Shown: positions 1-7,905 of the stretch, piece after piece
How the letters are laid out: every line of letters starts with the position of its first letter
How positions within the stretch are numbered: position 1 is the first letter of the stretch
Assembly: GCA_947631385.1 (NCBI GenBank)
Contig: CANRLE010000023.1
Coordinates: 1 to 14,354, forward strand
Length of the DNA stretch: 14,354 nt
Reading direction: 5' to 3'
Origin: an uncultured Clostridia bacterium
Lineage (GTDB): Bacteria; Bacillota; Clostridia; TANB77; CAG-508
The notes under the pieces: model-generated
Told to the model about the DNA's origin: nothing
The model's input: only the letters and a program-made list of their open reading frames with translations
Databases searched by the model: none
Translations under genes and position numbers: made by a program

Positions 1-145
1 AACCAAATCCAACTAGTTGAACTTTCTCTCCTTTTTTTAATGCTTCTGTTACTACTTCTACAAAAGCGTTTACTGATTCTTCAGCTGCTTTTTTTGTAGC
101 TCCTGTTTTTGCAGCCATTGCTGCGATTAATTCAGCTTTGTTCAT
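1..145 (-). CDS. hup: HU family DNA-binding protein (N-terminal part, runs off left edge)
   Basis: The first 48 codons read MNKAELIAAMAAKTGATKKA and continue through a helical stretch to KVQLVGFG, the textbook N-terminus of the histone-like HU protein (about 90 aa when complete). HU is a small dimeric nucleoid protein that binds and bends DNA with little sequence preference. The ATG at 145-143 is preceded by a strong AGGAGGT (153-159) at ideal spacing. The gene follows the SpoVB-like flippase gene on the same strand with about 120 bases between them and no hairpin, so partial read-through is possible. A TATAGT -10-like hexamer (182-187) has no convincing -35. Flippase followed by hup resembles the clostridial yabM-mazG-hup neighbourhood, with mazG absent here. 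Family assignment is secure; only the C-terminal DNA-binding arm is missing from view. Confidence 0.93.
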   Translation of the reverse strand, partial: MNKAELIAAMAAKTGATKKAAEESVNAFVEVVTEALKKGEKVQLVGFG

Positions 146-269
146 TTAAATTACCTCCTATAAGATTTAAATAATTTATGTACTATACTGCCGAACAATA
201 GCAATAATGTACTTCTACTTAAATTAATTCGCCAAAATTACTGAAAATCCTTCTTTTTTTTACTTTTTT

Positions 270-1884
270 TTAATAAATTTTTAGTTTTTCCAATACTTTA
301 CAGATTTTATCTCCGCTTGGCATCATTTGAATTTCTTCTTTTGAGAATACTTTTAATACTATAATCGCTAGTCCATACATAATAACAGCAATCACAATTG
401 ATATTATAATAGCCAATTTTTCTGATATTATTCCTAATAAAACAATATAACTGAAATAAGAACAAATTCCCATTATTGCAACTGCTATAATTGGTTTCAA
501 CACAAATTTTGTAAAAGTCAAATCTAATTTTATATTTTTTCTTAAACAAGTTATTGCAATGCTAAATGCTACTAAATGACAAGCTACAGATCCCCAAGCA
601 GCTCCATTTACACCTATTTCTGGTATTGGTACTAGCACTAAATTCATAATAAATTTAACAAATACTCCGGCATCCTAATGATATTGTTGGAATCATCAGT
701 TTTCCATAACCTTGTAGTGCCCCATTTATAGTTTGATCTAATATTGTAAAAATAATTGTCAAAGAACTAATTTGTAAAATCATTTCCCCACTACTAGCAT
801 TTGGGAACAATAAATTCAAAATTGGTCCTGCAAATAAGCACATACCTACAGTACAAGGAAGTCCAATTAACATAGATATTAATAAAGAAAATGATGTTTT
901 TTGTGTAATTGTTTTCTTATCTTTTTTCGCTTTAGCAGCAGATATAGCAGGCACTAAAGCTGTAGCAAACGCTACATTTATTGATAGAGGCAAACTTGTT
1001 AGCATATCTACTTTTCCACCCAATATACCATATTGAGAAATTGCCATGTCCTCTGGCATAAATTGTTTTAAACTCCTTACAACTGTAAAAGAATCTATGT
1101 TTTTATTTAATGAAGACATAATTGCAGTCAATGCAATAGGAATTGAAACAAATAAAATTTTCTTTATAATTGTTTTTACTCTTTCATATTTATAATTAAC
1201 TGTTGATTTTATTTCAAGAGCAATTTCTTTTCTTCTTGTCTTATAATATAAATATAAATATCCAAATCCTGCGAAAGTTGCTAAGGTTGTTGCTAATGTT
1301 GCTCCTCCAGCCATCCATTCAGTTGATGCTCCTGACATAATTGCAATAATTTCTACCAATATGATAGTTAATGTTGTTTTAAACACCTGCTCTAAACTTT
1401 GTGACCTAGCAGTTGCCCTAATATTTTGTCTAGCATTAAAATATCCTCTCATAACTGATGAAATAGCAACAAAGAAAATTGCTGGTGACAGTGCCACTAA
1501 AGTCATTTCCGCTTCTGGAATTTGCAACCATAAATTAGCAATCATATGAGCTCCAAAAAATAGTAACAAACTACCTACTAACCCTATCATAGCAAAAGTA
1601 GCAAATGCAATTTTAAAAATCCTATAACCGCCCTTATGATCTCCTACTGCTATCCTTTCAGATACTAATTTAGAAATAGCATTTGGTACACCAATAGATG
1701 ATATCGTAAGAAGCATAGCATAAATTTGATATCCTGCTGCTACAATTCCATTCCCCTTATCTCCAAATCCATCACGATTAGTTAAATACAATGTATATAC
1801 TAAACCTAACAATTTAATTAATACTTGTGAAAAAATTAAGGTGATAACACCTTGCATAAAAGTTTCTTTATGTTTTTTTGGCAT
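270..1884 (-). pseudogene. SpoVB/YabM-type polysaccharide flippase, split by a +1 frameshift
   Basis: Two adjacent reading frames make one MOP-superfamily flippase. The first (1884-655, 409 aa) starts MPKKHKETFMQGVITLIFSQ and holds the N-terminal signature region (IGVPNAISKLVSE) and most membrane helices. It ends abnormally, ..LMIPTISLGCRSIC-stop. The second frame carries on from about 671 as AGVFVKFIMNLVLVPIPEIG and runs to the stop at 270. Removing one base near 672 gives ..ISLGAGVFVKFIMN.. and a protein of about 537 aa, the normal SpoVB/YabM length. These multi-helix membrane proteins are thought to flip lipid-linked cell-wall or spore-cortex precursors. The ATG at 1884 has a GGAG seven bases upstream. 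A TTGAAT-17-TATAAT promoter lies just upstream and hup follows. The family is clear; whether the break is biological or a sequencing error cannot be told here. SpoVB versus its YabM paralogue is also open, though the hup neighbour favours YabM. Confidence 0.88.
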
Positions 1885-1929
1885 TTTACCACTCCTCGAA
1901 TATATCCCTTCTATTCATTTTACTTCTTT

Positions 1930-1958
1930 ATTATAAATTTAATTACTAAAATATTCAA
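1930..1958 (-). promoter_or_regulatory. Sigma-A-type promoter of the flippase gene
   Basis: Read on the minus strand: TTGAAT (1958-1953), a 17-base spacer, then TATAAT (1935-1930), about 45 bases upstream of the start codon. The -10 is perfect and the -35 matches 4 of 6 bases. The -35 area also contains GAATATT, a match to the sigma-E -35 consensus, but no CATACAAT follows at the right distance, so the housekeeping reading is preferred. Confidence 0.6.
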
Positions 1959-1965
1959 TAGTTTA

Positions 1966-2008
1966 TAAAAAATTAAGGATTTGGGGACGACCCCATAATC
2001 CTTTTTTT
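1966..2008 (-). terminator. Rho-independent terminator of ppaC (possibly bidirectional)
   Basis: A 12-bp stem pairs AAGGATT (1975-1981) plus TGGGG (1982-1986) with CCCCA (1991-1995) plus AATCCTT (1997-2003), with an ACGA loop and one bulged T at 1996. On the minus strand it is followed by AATTTTTT and begins about 10 bases after the ppaC stop. A run of seven T on the plus strand could also serve the other direction. The GGGG/CCCC core is striking in such AT-rich DNA. Confidence 0.85.
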
Positions 2009-2012
2009 CCCT

Positions 2013-2936
2013 TTAAATATTTTTATCGATATTAGGCATTAATTGTTTTTTCCTTGAAACAACACCTTCTAGAAAAAATCTATCATTTTCTAATTCTTTT
2101 CCAAAAGCTGTTTTTATAATATTTGCTTTTTCCCCTAATGCTATGATTTCTGAATTACTATTTAATATATCTGTAATTGCAAACACGAATAAACTCAATC
2201 CTTTTTCTTTTATAGTATTATTAATAGCTAATTTTAATTGTTCTTCTCTTTTTAACACATCTTCTATACTAACTGTATTTACTTGTGCAATTACAAATTT
2301 AACACCATTGTTATTTGCTTCCTTGGCATCTAAATTTATCAATTCTTCAGCTGTATAATCATCTAAATCTGTGCCAGCTTTTAACATTTCTATTCCATAT
2401 TCTTCTAAATTTATATTAGATATTTGTGCTAATTCTTGTAATGCTTTTCTATCATGTTCTGTTGTAGTTGGTGATTTTAATAATAACGTATCTGATATAA
2501 TAGCACTTGCCATTAATACTGCTTCTTTTCTATCTATTGTGTAATTTTTTTGCTTAAATTCTTCGAAAAGAATTGTTGCTGTGCATCCATATGGTTTTGC
2601 TGTATAATATAAAGGTTCTGATGTTTTGAAATTTCCTATTTTATGATGATCTATTACTTCTAATATTTTTGCTTTTTCAATTCCTTCTACACTCTGGTCA
2701 AATTCATTATGGTCTACTAAAATTACCTCTTGATTCTCTTCTACTTTTTCAATTAGTTCTGGTGCTTCTATTTTTAAATAGTCTAATACATATTGTGTTT
2801 CTTTATTTACATTTCCTAGTCTTACTGCCTTTGTCTTACGTCCATTTTTTTCATTTAAAATTTGATATGCCATGCTAGAGCATATTGAATCTGTGTCTGG
2901 ATTTTTATGTCCAAATATTAATATTTCATTTTCCAT
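2013..2936 (-). CDS. ppaC: Manganese-dependent inorganic pyrophosphatase (family II, DHH)
   Basis: Cytoplasmic family II pyrophosphatase: hydrolyses pyrophosphate to two phosphates with Mn/Co at the active site, pulling biosynthetic reactions forward. Counting from the ATG at 2936 (307 aa), the N-terminal DHH domain shows GHKNPDTDS (H10, D14, D16), VDHNE (D75) and the name-giving DHH at 96-98. The C-terminal DHHA2 domain ends with the substrate-binding SRKKQ motif at 294-298. There is no CBS or DRTGG insert, so this is the short, unregulated form. Start choice: AAGGAG at 2945-2950 is only 2 bases from an ATG at 2942 but 8 from the ATG at 2936, so MENEILIF is preferred over MKMENEI. Monocistronic, with its own consensus promoter and terminator; divergent from pflB. 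Confidence 0.97.
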   Translation of the reverse strand: MENEILIFGHKNPDTDSICSSMAYQILNEKNGRKTKAVRLGNVNKETQYVLDYLKIEAPELIEKVEENQEVILVDHNEFDQSVEGIEKAKILEVIDHHKIGNFKTSEPLYYTAKPYGCTATILFEEFKQKNYTIDRKEAVLMASAIISDTLLLKSPTTTEHDRKALQELAQISNINLEEYGIEMLKAGTDLDDYTAEELINLDAKEANNNGVKFVIAQVNTVSIEDVLKREEQLKLAINNTIKEKGLSLFVFAITDILNSNSEIIALGEKANIIKTAFGKELENDRFFLEGVVSRKKQLMPNIDKNI

Positions 2937-2974
2937 TTTCATTTCTCCTTATATTTTTTATTATAATAATTAAT

Positions 2975-3003
2975 ATTATAGTTTTTTTTGCTTATTTTGT
3001 CAA
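2975..3003 (-). promoter_or_regulatory. Consensus sigma-A promoter of ppaC
   Basis: On the minus strand TTGACA (3003-2998) is followed after exactly 17 bases by TATAAT (2980-2975): both hexamers and the spacing match the sigma-A/sigma-70 consensus perfectly. It lies about 40 bases upstream of the ppaC start, indicating strong constitutive expression. Confidence 0.9.
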
Positions 3004-3025
3004 ATTTTCATATGACAAGTAATTG

Positions 3026-3054
3026 TTATTATTTTTCATATATGTTATTATAAT
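3026..3054 (+). promoter_or_regulatory. Probable pflB promoter
   Basis: A perfect TATAAT (3049-3054) lies about 40 bases before the pflB start. The best-spaced -35 (TTATTA, 3026-3031, 17-base spacer) is weak; TTGTTA at 3023-3028 would need a 20-base spacer. A weak -35 behind a strong -10 fits a promoter helped by an activator, but no known operator is recognised. Confidence 0.55.
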
Positions 3055-3093
3055 TCTGGTTAAAATGTAAATACTATGAATAGGAGGTAAATT

Positions 3094-5331
3094 ATGAAAT
3101 TTGAACAATGGAATGGATTTGCCATCGGTGATTGGCAAGAAGAAATTAATGTAAGGGATTTTATTCAAAAAAATTACACGCCATATGAAGGAGATGACAG
3201 CTTTTTAGTTGGACCTTCTGAAAAAACAAAAAAATTATGGGACAAAGTATTAAATTTATACCAAAAAGAAAAAGAAAGCCAAGGAAATGTACTAGACATT
3301 GATACAAAAACTGTTTCAACCATATCTAGCCATGAAGCTGGTTACATTGATAAAGAATTGGAAGATATTGTTGGATTACAAACTGATGCTCCTCTTAAAA
3401 GAGCTATCATGCCATTTGGAGGAATTAGAATCGTAGAAAAATCATGCGAAGCTTATGGAAGACACGTAGATCCAGAAATTGATGAAATTTTCCATAAATA
3501 TAGGAAAACTCATAATGATGGTGTATTTAGTGTCTACACGCCAGACATTCGTGCTGCTAGGTCTTCACACCTAATAACTGGTCTTCCTGATGGTTATGGA
3601 CGTGGAAGAATTATTGGGGATTACAGAAGAGTTGCTTTATATGGAGTTGATTATTTAATCGAAGAAAAGAAAAAAGAACTAGATGTTTTAAATGTAGATG
3701 AATTTACTGAATCAGTTATTCGTGAAAGAGAAGAAATTAGTGAACAAATTGACGCCCTAAATGAATTAAAGGTAATGGCTTCAAAATATGGATTTGATAT
3801 TTCTATGCCTGCTGCTAATAGCAAAGAAGCTGTTCAATGGTTATATTTTGGGTATTTAGGTGCTATTAAGGAACAAAATGGTGCTGCTATGAGTCTTGGA
3901 AGGAATACTACATTTTTAGATATTTATTTTGAACGTGATTTAAAAAATGGCATAATAACTGAAAATGAGGCCCAAGAAATTATGGATCATTTTGTTATGA
4001 AATTAAGATTAGTTCGTTTCTTAAGAACCCCTGAATATAATGAATTATTTAGTGGAGACCCTGTTTGGGTAACAGAAAGTATTGGTGGTATGGGAATTGA
4101 CGGAAGAACTTTAGTCACAAAAAATTCTTTCCGCATTTTGCACACATTGCAAAATTTAGGTCCAGCACCAGAGCCAAACCTAACAGTTTTATGGTCTACT
4201 AGACTACCAGAAGGATTCAAAAGATTTACAACTAAGTTATCTATAAAAACATCTTCTATCCAATATGAAAATGATGATTTGATGAGAATTACACTAGGAG
4301 ATGATTATGGTATTGCTTGTTGCGTTTCTCCTATGAAAATTGGAAAACAGATGCAATTTTTTGGTGCTAGAGCAAATTTAGCAAAAGCGTTGTTATATGC
4401 CATTAATGGTGGCAAAGATGAAATATCTGGTAAACAAGTTACTCCAAAATATGAGCCAATTACTGCTGAATATCTTGATTATGAAGAAGTTATGGAAAAA
4501 TTTAATCAAATGATGGATTATGTTGCAAAAATTTATATTAAAGCATTAAATGCCATTCATTTTATGCATGATAAATATTCTTATGAAGCAATTGAAATGG
4601 CTTTACATGACCGTGAGGTTATTCGTACTATGGCTTGTGGAATTGCTGGTTTATCAGTTGTTGCTGACTCTTTATCTGCTATTAAATATGCAAAAGTAAA
4701 AGTTATACGTAATGAAACTGGACTAGCAGTAGATTATAAAATTGAAGGAGATTTTCCAAAATACGGAAATGATGATGATAGAGTAGATCAAATAGCAATT
4801 TCAATTGTAAAAACATTTATGAACAAATTAAGAACTCATCAAACTTATAGAAATTCAAAACATACTTTATCTATTTTAACAATAACTTCTAATGTTGTTT
4901 ATGGTAAGGCAACCGGAAGTACTCCTGATGGAAGGCATGCTGGTGAACCTTTTGGACCTGGTGCAAATCCTTTACATGGTAGAGATGCCAATGGAGCATT
5001 AGCTGTCATGAACACTATTGCAAAATTACCATTTGATTCTGCTGAAGATGGAATTTCATACACATTTTCTATCACGCCAGCTACTTTAGGAAAATCAGAA
5101 GAAGAAAGAATTACAAATTTAGTTAATATGTTAGACGGATTTTTTACTCAAACAGGTCATCATATTAATGTAAATGTATTTGATAGGAGTTTATTAGAAG
5201 ATGCTATGGAGCATCCTGAAAAATACCCTCAATTGACAATTCGTGTTTCTGGGTATGCTGTAAACTTTACAAAGTTGACTAGAGAGCAACAATTAGATGT
5301 AATAAATCGAACTATTCATGAAAGAATTTAG
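3094..5331 (+). CDS. pflB: Formate C-acetyltransferase (pyruvate formate-lyase)
   Basis: Oxygen-sensitive glycyl-radical enzyme of anaerobic fermentation: pyruvate plus CoA gives acetyl-CoA plus formate in the cytoplasm. The 745-aa length matches the family (about 740-760). The catalytic cysteine pair lies in GIACCVSPM (C409-C410) and the radical glycine in RVSGYAVNF (G720) close to the C-terminus, as in classical PflB; other family stretches include MPFGGIRIVEK and GNDDDRVDQ. These features separate it from the related glycerol dehydratase and choline lyase radical enzymes. The ATG follows a perfect TAGGAGG (3081-3087) at 6-base spacing. The activase gene pflA starts 9 bases after the stop, forming a two-gene operon. 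No truncation or missing residue is seen. Confidence 0.98.
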   Translation: MKFEQWNGFAIGDWQEEINVRDFIQKNYTPYEGDDSFLVGPSEKTKKLWDKVLNLYQKEKESQGNVLDIDTKTVSTISSHEAGYIDKELEDIVGLQTDAPLKRAIMPFGGIRIVEKSCEAYGRHVDPEIDEIFHKYRKTHNDGVFSVYTPDIRAARSSHLITGLPDGYGRGRIIGDYRRVALYGVDYLIEEKKKELDVLNVDEFTESVIREREEISEQIDALNELKVMASKYGFDISMPAANSKEAVQWLYFGYLGAIKEQNGAAMSLGRNTTFLDIYFERDLKNGIITENEAQEIMDHFVMKLRLVRFLRTPEYNELFSGDPVWVTESIGGMGIDGRTLVTKNSFRILHTLQNLGPAPEPNLTVLWSTRLPEGFKRFTTKLSIKTSSIQYENDDLMRITLGDDYGIACCVSPMKIGKQMQFFGARANLAKALLYAINGGKDEISGKQVTPKYEPITAEYLDYEEVMEKFNQMMDYVAKIYIKALNAIHFMHDKYSYEAIEMALHDREVIRTMACGIAGLSVVADSLSAIKYAKVKVIRNETGLAVDYKIEGDFPKYGNDDDRVDQIAISIVKTFMNKLRTHQTYRNSKHTLSILTITSNVVYGKATGSTPDGRHAGEPFGPGANPLHGRDANGALAVMNTIAKLPFDSAEDGISYTFSITPATLGKSEEERITNLVNMLDGFFTQTGHHINVNVFDRSLLEDAMEHPEKYPQLTIRVSGYAVNFTKLTREQQLDVINRTIHERI

Positions 5332-5340
5332 AGGTTTTAA

Positions 5341-6072
5341 ATGGAAAATAAAGATTTAAGATATTATGCCAAAGTACACTCAATTGAATCTTTTGGAACT
5401 GTTGATGGTCCTGGAATTCGTTTTGTATTATTCTTACAAGGATGCCACTTAGAATGTAAATACTGCCATAATCGAGATACTTGGGACATAAACAGTGGTG
5501 AATATAAATCATTAGATAATATTTTTGATAAAATCATGCGATATAAAAACTATATTTATCCTAATGGTGGTGTTACTGTTACAGGTGGAGAACCACTTCT
5601 ACAAGTCAAATTTTTAATTGAATTATTTACAAAATTAAAAGAACAAAATATTCATACTTGTATTGACACTTCCGGAATGGTTGGTTTAACAGAAGATGTT
5701 AAAAAATTACTATCTCTAACAGATTTGGTTTTACTCGACATTAAACACATTGATGATGAAAAATGTAAAAACTTAGTTGGAAAATCTAATAAATTAGAAT
5801 TAAATTTTGCTAGATATTTAAGTGAAAATAACATTCCTATGTGGATTCGCCAAGTTTTAATCTCAAATTATACAGACGATGAACAAGACTTGCTTAAATT
5901 AAAGGCTTTTATCGATAGTTTAAAAACTGTTCAAAAAGTGGAATTATTGCCTTATCATGATATGGGCAAATATAAGTGGAAAAATCTTGGTTTATCTTAT
6001 GCTTTAGAAAATGTACGACCTTGTACAGAAGAAGATATAAAAAAGGCAAAAAAGATTTTAGGAATAACCTAA
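5341..6072 (+). CDS. pflA: Pyruvate formate-lyase-activating enzyme (radical SAM)
   Basis: Radical SAM protein that uses a [4Fe-4S] cluster and S-adenosylmethionine to abstract hydrogen from the PflB glycine, generating the glycyl radical. The cluster ligands are the CX3CX2C motif at C35, C39 and C42 (GCHLECKYCHNRDTW), preceded by ESFGTVDGPGIRFVLFLQGC, which is typical of PflA. GGVTVTGGEPLLQ follows, with the conserved GGE motif. At 243 aa it has normal PflA length and no extra ferredoxin-type Cys domain, unlike activases of other glycyl-radical enzymes. It sits 9 bases behind pflB with only a modest GAGG ribosome site, suggesting translational coupling and less protein than PflB, as suits a catalytic activator. 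Its stop codon lies inside the terminator stem. Confidence 0.97.
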   Translation: MENKDLRYYAKVHSIESFGTVDGPGIRFVLFLQGCHLECKYCHNRDTWDINSGEYKSLDNIFDKIMRYKNYIYPNGGVTVTGGEPLLQVKFLIELFTKLKEQNIHTCIDTSGMVGLTEDVKKLLSLTDLVLLDIKHIDDEKCKNLVGKSNKLELNFARYLSENNIPMWIRQVLISNYTDDEQDLLKLKAFIDSLKTVQKVELLPYHDMGKYKWKNLGLSYALENVRPCTEEDIKKAKKILGIT

Positions 6073-6083
6073 AATCTTTTTTC
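6048..6083. terminator. Bidirectional terminator between pflA and the convergent operon
   Basis: A perfect 15-bp stem pairs AAAAAAGATTTTAGG (6048-6062) with CCTAAAATCTTTTTT (6068-6082) around an AATAA loop. A-runs and U-runs at both ends let it work in either direction. It includes the pflA stop and lies 7 bases beyond the end of the minus-strand gene that stops at 6090. Confidence 0.9.
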
Positions 6084-6089
6084 AAATTC

Positions 6090-7025
6090 TTACATACCTA
6101 ATAACTTTAAAGCTACATTTTCCATTTTATATTTACCATCAACTAAAACAAACTCAACTAATGTATTCTCTAAAGTTTCTTCATTTTGTCTTAAATCTGT
6201 AGTAAAATATAATTTAATTTGTGGTATTTCTACTGCATTTTTAACAATTTCTTTAAAAGTTTCTGCCATGTTTTTTTCGTCTTCACAAATTAATATTAAT
6301 TGTGGCATACTGCTAAATCCTGAATCACCTTGTACAAAATTTTCATAAAAATCTTTATACAATCTCATTTTATCTACTATTTTCTTTTGCCAATCTGCTT
6401 CTCTTCTAACCACTTCAAAAACAAATTGAATTGATTTTCCATTTTTAGTTAGTTTTACAGCTCCTCCAGTTGCCTTAAATAGCTTTCCAGTAACTTTAGC
6501 TGTTATTGCTGGCTTTACTATATAGCTATCAAAAGCCTTTACTTTTCTTAGATAAGCAATTAATGTTTGATTTCCTGCTAGTCTTTTCTTAATCATTGCA
6601 ACTGTTTTTGTATTATCTGATGGTTGCCATTTACAATCAATTTCTTTTGAATTTAATAAATATTTTCCCATCTTTTCTAGGCAATAAATTCTATAAATCC
6701 CTTTTCCCTCATCAGAAGTAAAGTAATATCTTGTTAAAATCTTTGATTTAACAAGTTGATCCAATTTATTGTTTAATTTATCTTGAGATTTTGGGTCAAT
6801 TCCTTTAATTTCTAACATTTGATATAATTGTCTTGAAGTTATAAATTCAAATTCATTTACTAATTCCAAAATAGCAAAATGAATGTCATTGATATGACCT
6901 ATATTTATCTTATGTACAATTTGATTCATGGAAACATATCCATCTTTTCCATCAAATGTTTTTATTTCACCTTCTCTAATAGCAAAAGGTGATACTTGTG
7001 CTTTAATTTGGTTATCTTCAACCAC
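6090..7025 (-). CDS. Winged-helix protein with a nuclease-like C-terminal domain, function unknown
   Basis: 311 aa, cytoplasmic, no signal or membrane segment. Residues about 45-125 look like a winged helix: ILELVNEFEFITSRQLYQML, then a second helix pair (LNNKLDQLVKSKILTRY) and a beta-wing. The C-terminal half contains FVFEVVRRE (E204) followed by KIVDKMRLYKDFY, a strand-Glu-helix-Lys-Tyr arrangement reminiscent of the restriction-endonuclease-like fold in replication-relaxation (Replic_Relax) proteins. That resemblance is inference from pattern only. The start is GTG at 7025, with GGAGG 8 bases upstream; the stop codon of the S1 gene is part of that site (TAAGGAGG) and the gap is 13 bases, so the two genes are surely co-transcribed and probably translationally coupled. 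A DNA-binding or regulatory role is possible; catalysis is unproven because the acidic residues of a PD-(D/E)XK core are not all identifiable. Confidence 0.6.
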   Translation of the reverse strand: MVEDNQIKAQVSPFAIREGEIKTFDGKDGYVSMNQIVHKINIGHINDIHFAILELVNEFEFITSRQLYQMLEIKGIDPKSQDKLNNKLDQLVKSKILTRYYFTSDEGKGIYRIYCLEKMGKYLLNSKEIDCKWQPSDNTKTVAMIKKRLAGNQTLIAYLRKVKAFDSYIVKPAITAKVTGKLFKATGGAVKLTKNGKSIQFVFEVVRREADWQKKIVDKMRLYKDFYENFVQGDSGFSSMPQLILICEDEKNMAETFKEIVKNAVEIPQIKLYFTTDLRQNEETLENTLVEFVLVDGKYKMENVALKLLGM

Positions 7026-7038
7026 TTTAAATTCCTCC

Positions 7039-7842
7039 TTATATGATTACTAATTTTATCTTTTTTCTTTGGTTATCTATCTTTTTTATATACACATCTA
7101 CTGGTTGCCCATAATCATATCCTTGCTTATATTCTGCCATTCCTACTAAATTTGGAGTTAATTCTATAAAAATACCATTCTTATTCCTTTCAGTTTCACG
7201 AACAATTCCCTTTGCTCTAGTTCCTGGAGCAAACTTTTTAGCATTTTCTTCCCAAGTTCCTAATGTCTCTTTATATGATAAAATCAACTTACCAGTATCT
7301 CTATCTATAGATTTTACCATAATTTCCACTTTTTGTCCAATTCTTAACCTTTCATATGGTGACTTAATCCTTGCAATAGATAAATCTTCAATATGTGCTA
7401 GACCTACTACTCCCCCTCCAATTTCAATAAAAGCACCATATGGTTTTATATTTTTTACAATACCTACTAGCTTATCTCCTTCTTTTAAATCATTCTTTAC
7501 CCATTCTAAAGCCTCTTGTTGAACCTTTTTTCTTGATAAAACAATGTGATTTTTATCTTGAGATTCTTTTATCTTAAATTGTACAAATTTGTGTACTTTT
7601 CCAGTACATAGATTTGTTTTTGGTAATCCGTCGTCTTCTAAATGAATTGCTTCTACTTCTTGTCTTGGCATAACTCCAGTTAATCCGTTTTCAAAATTTA
7701 TATACAAATTATAATTATCATCACATTTTTGAACTAATCCTTGTAAAACAGTCTCCTCTTTTTTATAACTATTTATATTATTGATATCTAATATACTAAT
7801 TTCATTATTCCATCCCTCTGGCTTGAACTTTAATGAATTCAT
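7039..7842 (-). CDS. S1-domain RNA-binding protein (three S1-like repeats)
   Basis: 267 aa. The central repeat (about 121-191) is a canonical S1 OB fold: GDKLVGIVKNIKPYGAFIEI, then GVVGLAHIEDLS, ending KLILSYKE. A degenerate repeat precedes it (about 30-107: LQGLVQKC.. to HIVLSRKKV) and another follows (about 208-266: ARAKGIVRE-like strand through IFIELTPNLVGMAEYK to KKIKLVII). The layout resembles short ribosomal-protein-S1-like proteins of Clostridia, which bind single-stranded RNA during translation or turnover. It is much shorter than true ribosomal S1 and lacks the HDR/IspH fusion seen in some relatives. ATG at 7842 with AAGGAG 9 bases upstream. It has its own promoter, whose -35 overlaps the end of rluB, and leads the two-gene unit with the 311-aa protein. 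The exact cellular role is not deducible. Confidence 0.85.
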   Translation of the reverse strand: MNSLKFKPEGWNNEISILDINNINSYKKEETVLQGLVQKCDDNYNLYINFENGLTGVMPRQEVEAIHLEDDGLPKTNLCTGKVHKFVQFKIKESQDKNHIVLSRKKVQQEALEWVKNDLKEGDKLVGIVKNIKPYGAFIEIGGGVVGLAHIEDLSIARIKSPYERLRIGQKVEIMVKSIDRDTGKLILSYKETLGTWEENAKKFAPGTRAKGIVRETERNKNGIFIELTPNLVGMAEYKQGYDYGQPVDVYIKKIDNQRKKIKLVII

Positions 7843-7876
7843 TTGTTTTTTCTCCTTTTTGTCATATGTTTTTTAC

Positions 7877-7905
7877 ATTATAACTTTTTTTAAGTTTATT
7901 TTCAA
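7877..7905 (-). promoter_or_regulatory. Sigma-A promoter of the S1-protein operon
   Basis: Minus strand: TTGAAA (7905-7900), 17-base spacer, TATAAT (7882-7877), about 35 bases upstream of the start codon. The -35 overlaps the rluB stop codon (TGA at 7904-7902). It shows that the S1 operon is expressed separately from the rluD-rluB unit. Confidence 0.8.

Noticed and set aside
1930..1958. Sigma-E promoter for the flippase
   Set aside because: GAATATT is present but the matching -10 is absent; TTGAAT-17-TATAAT is the better reading.
3010..3035. Rex-type redox operator in the pflB-ppaC intergenic region
   Set aside because: ACAAGTAATTGT has an inverted-repeat look, but it does not match the TTGTnnnn..nnnnACAA arrangement of Rex sites, so no regulator is named.
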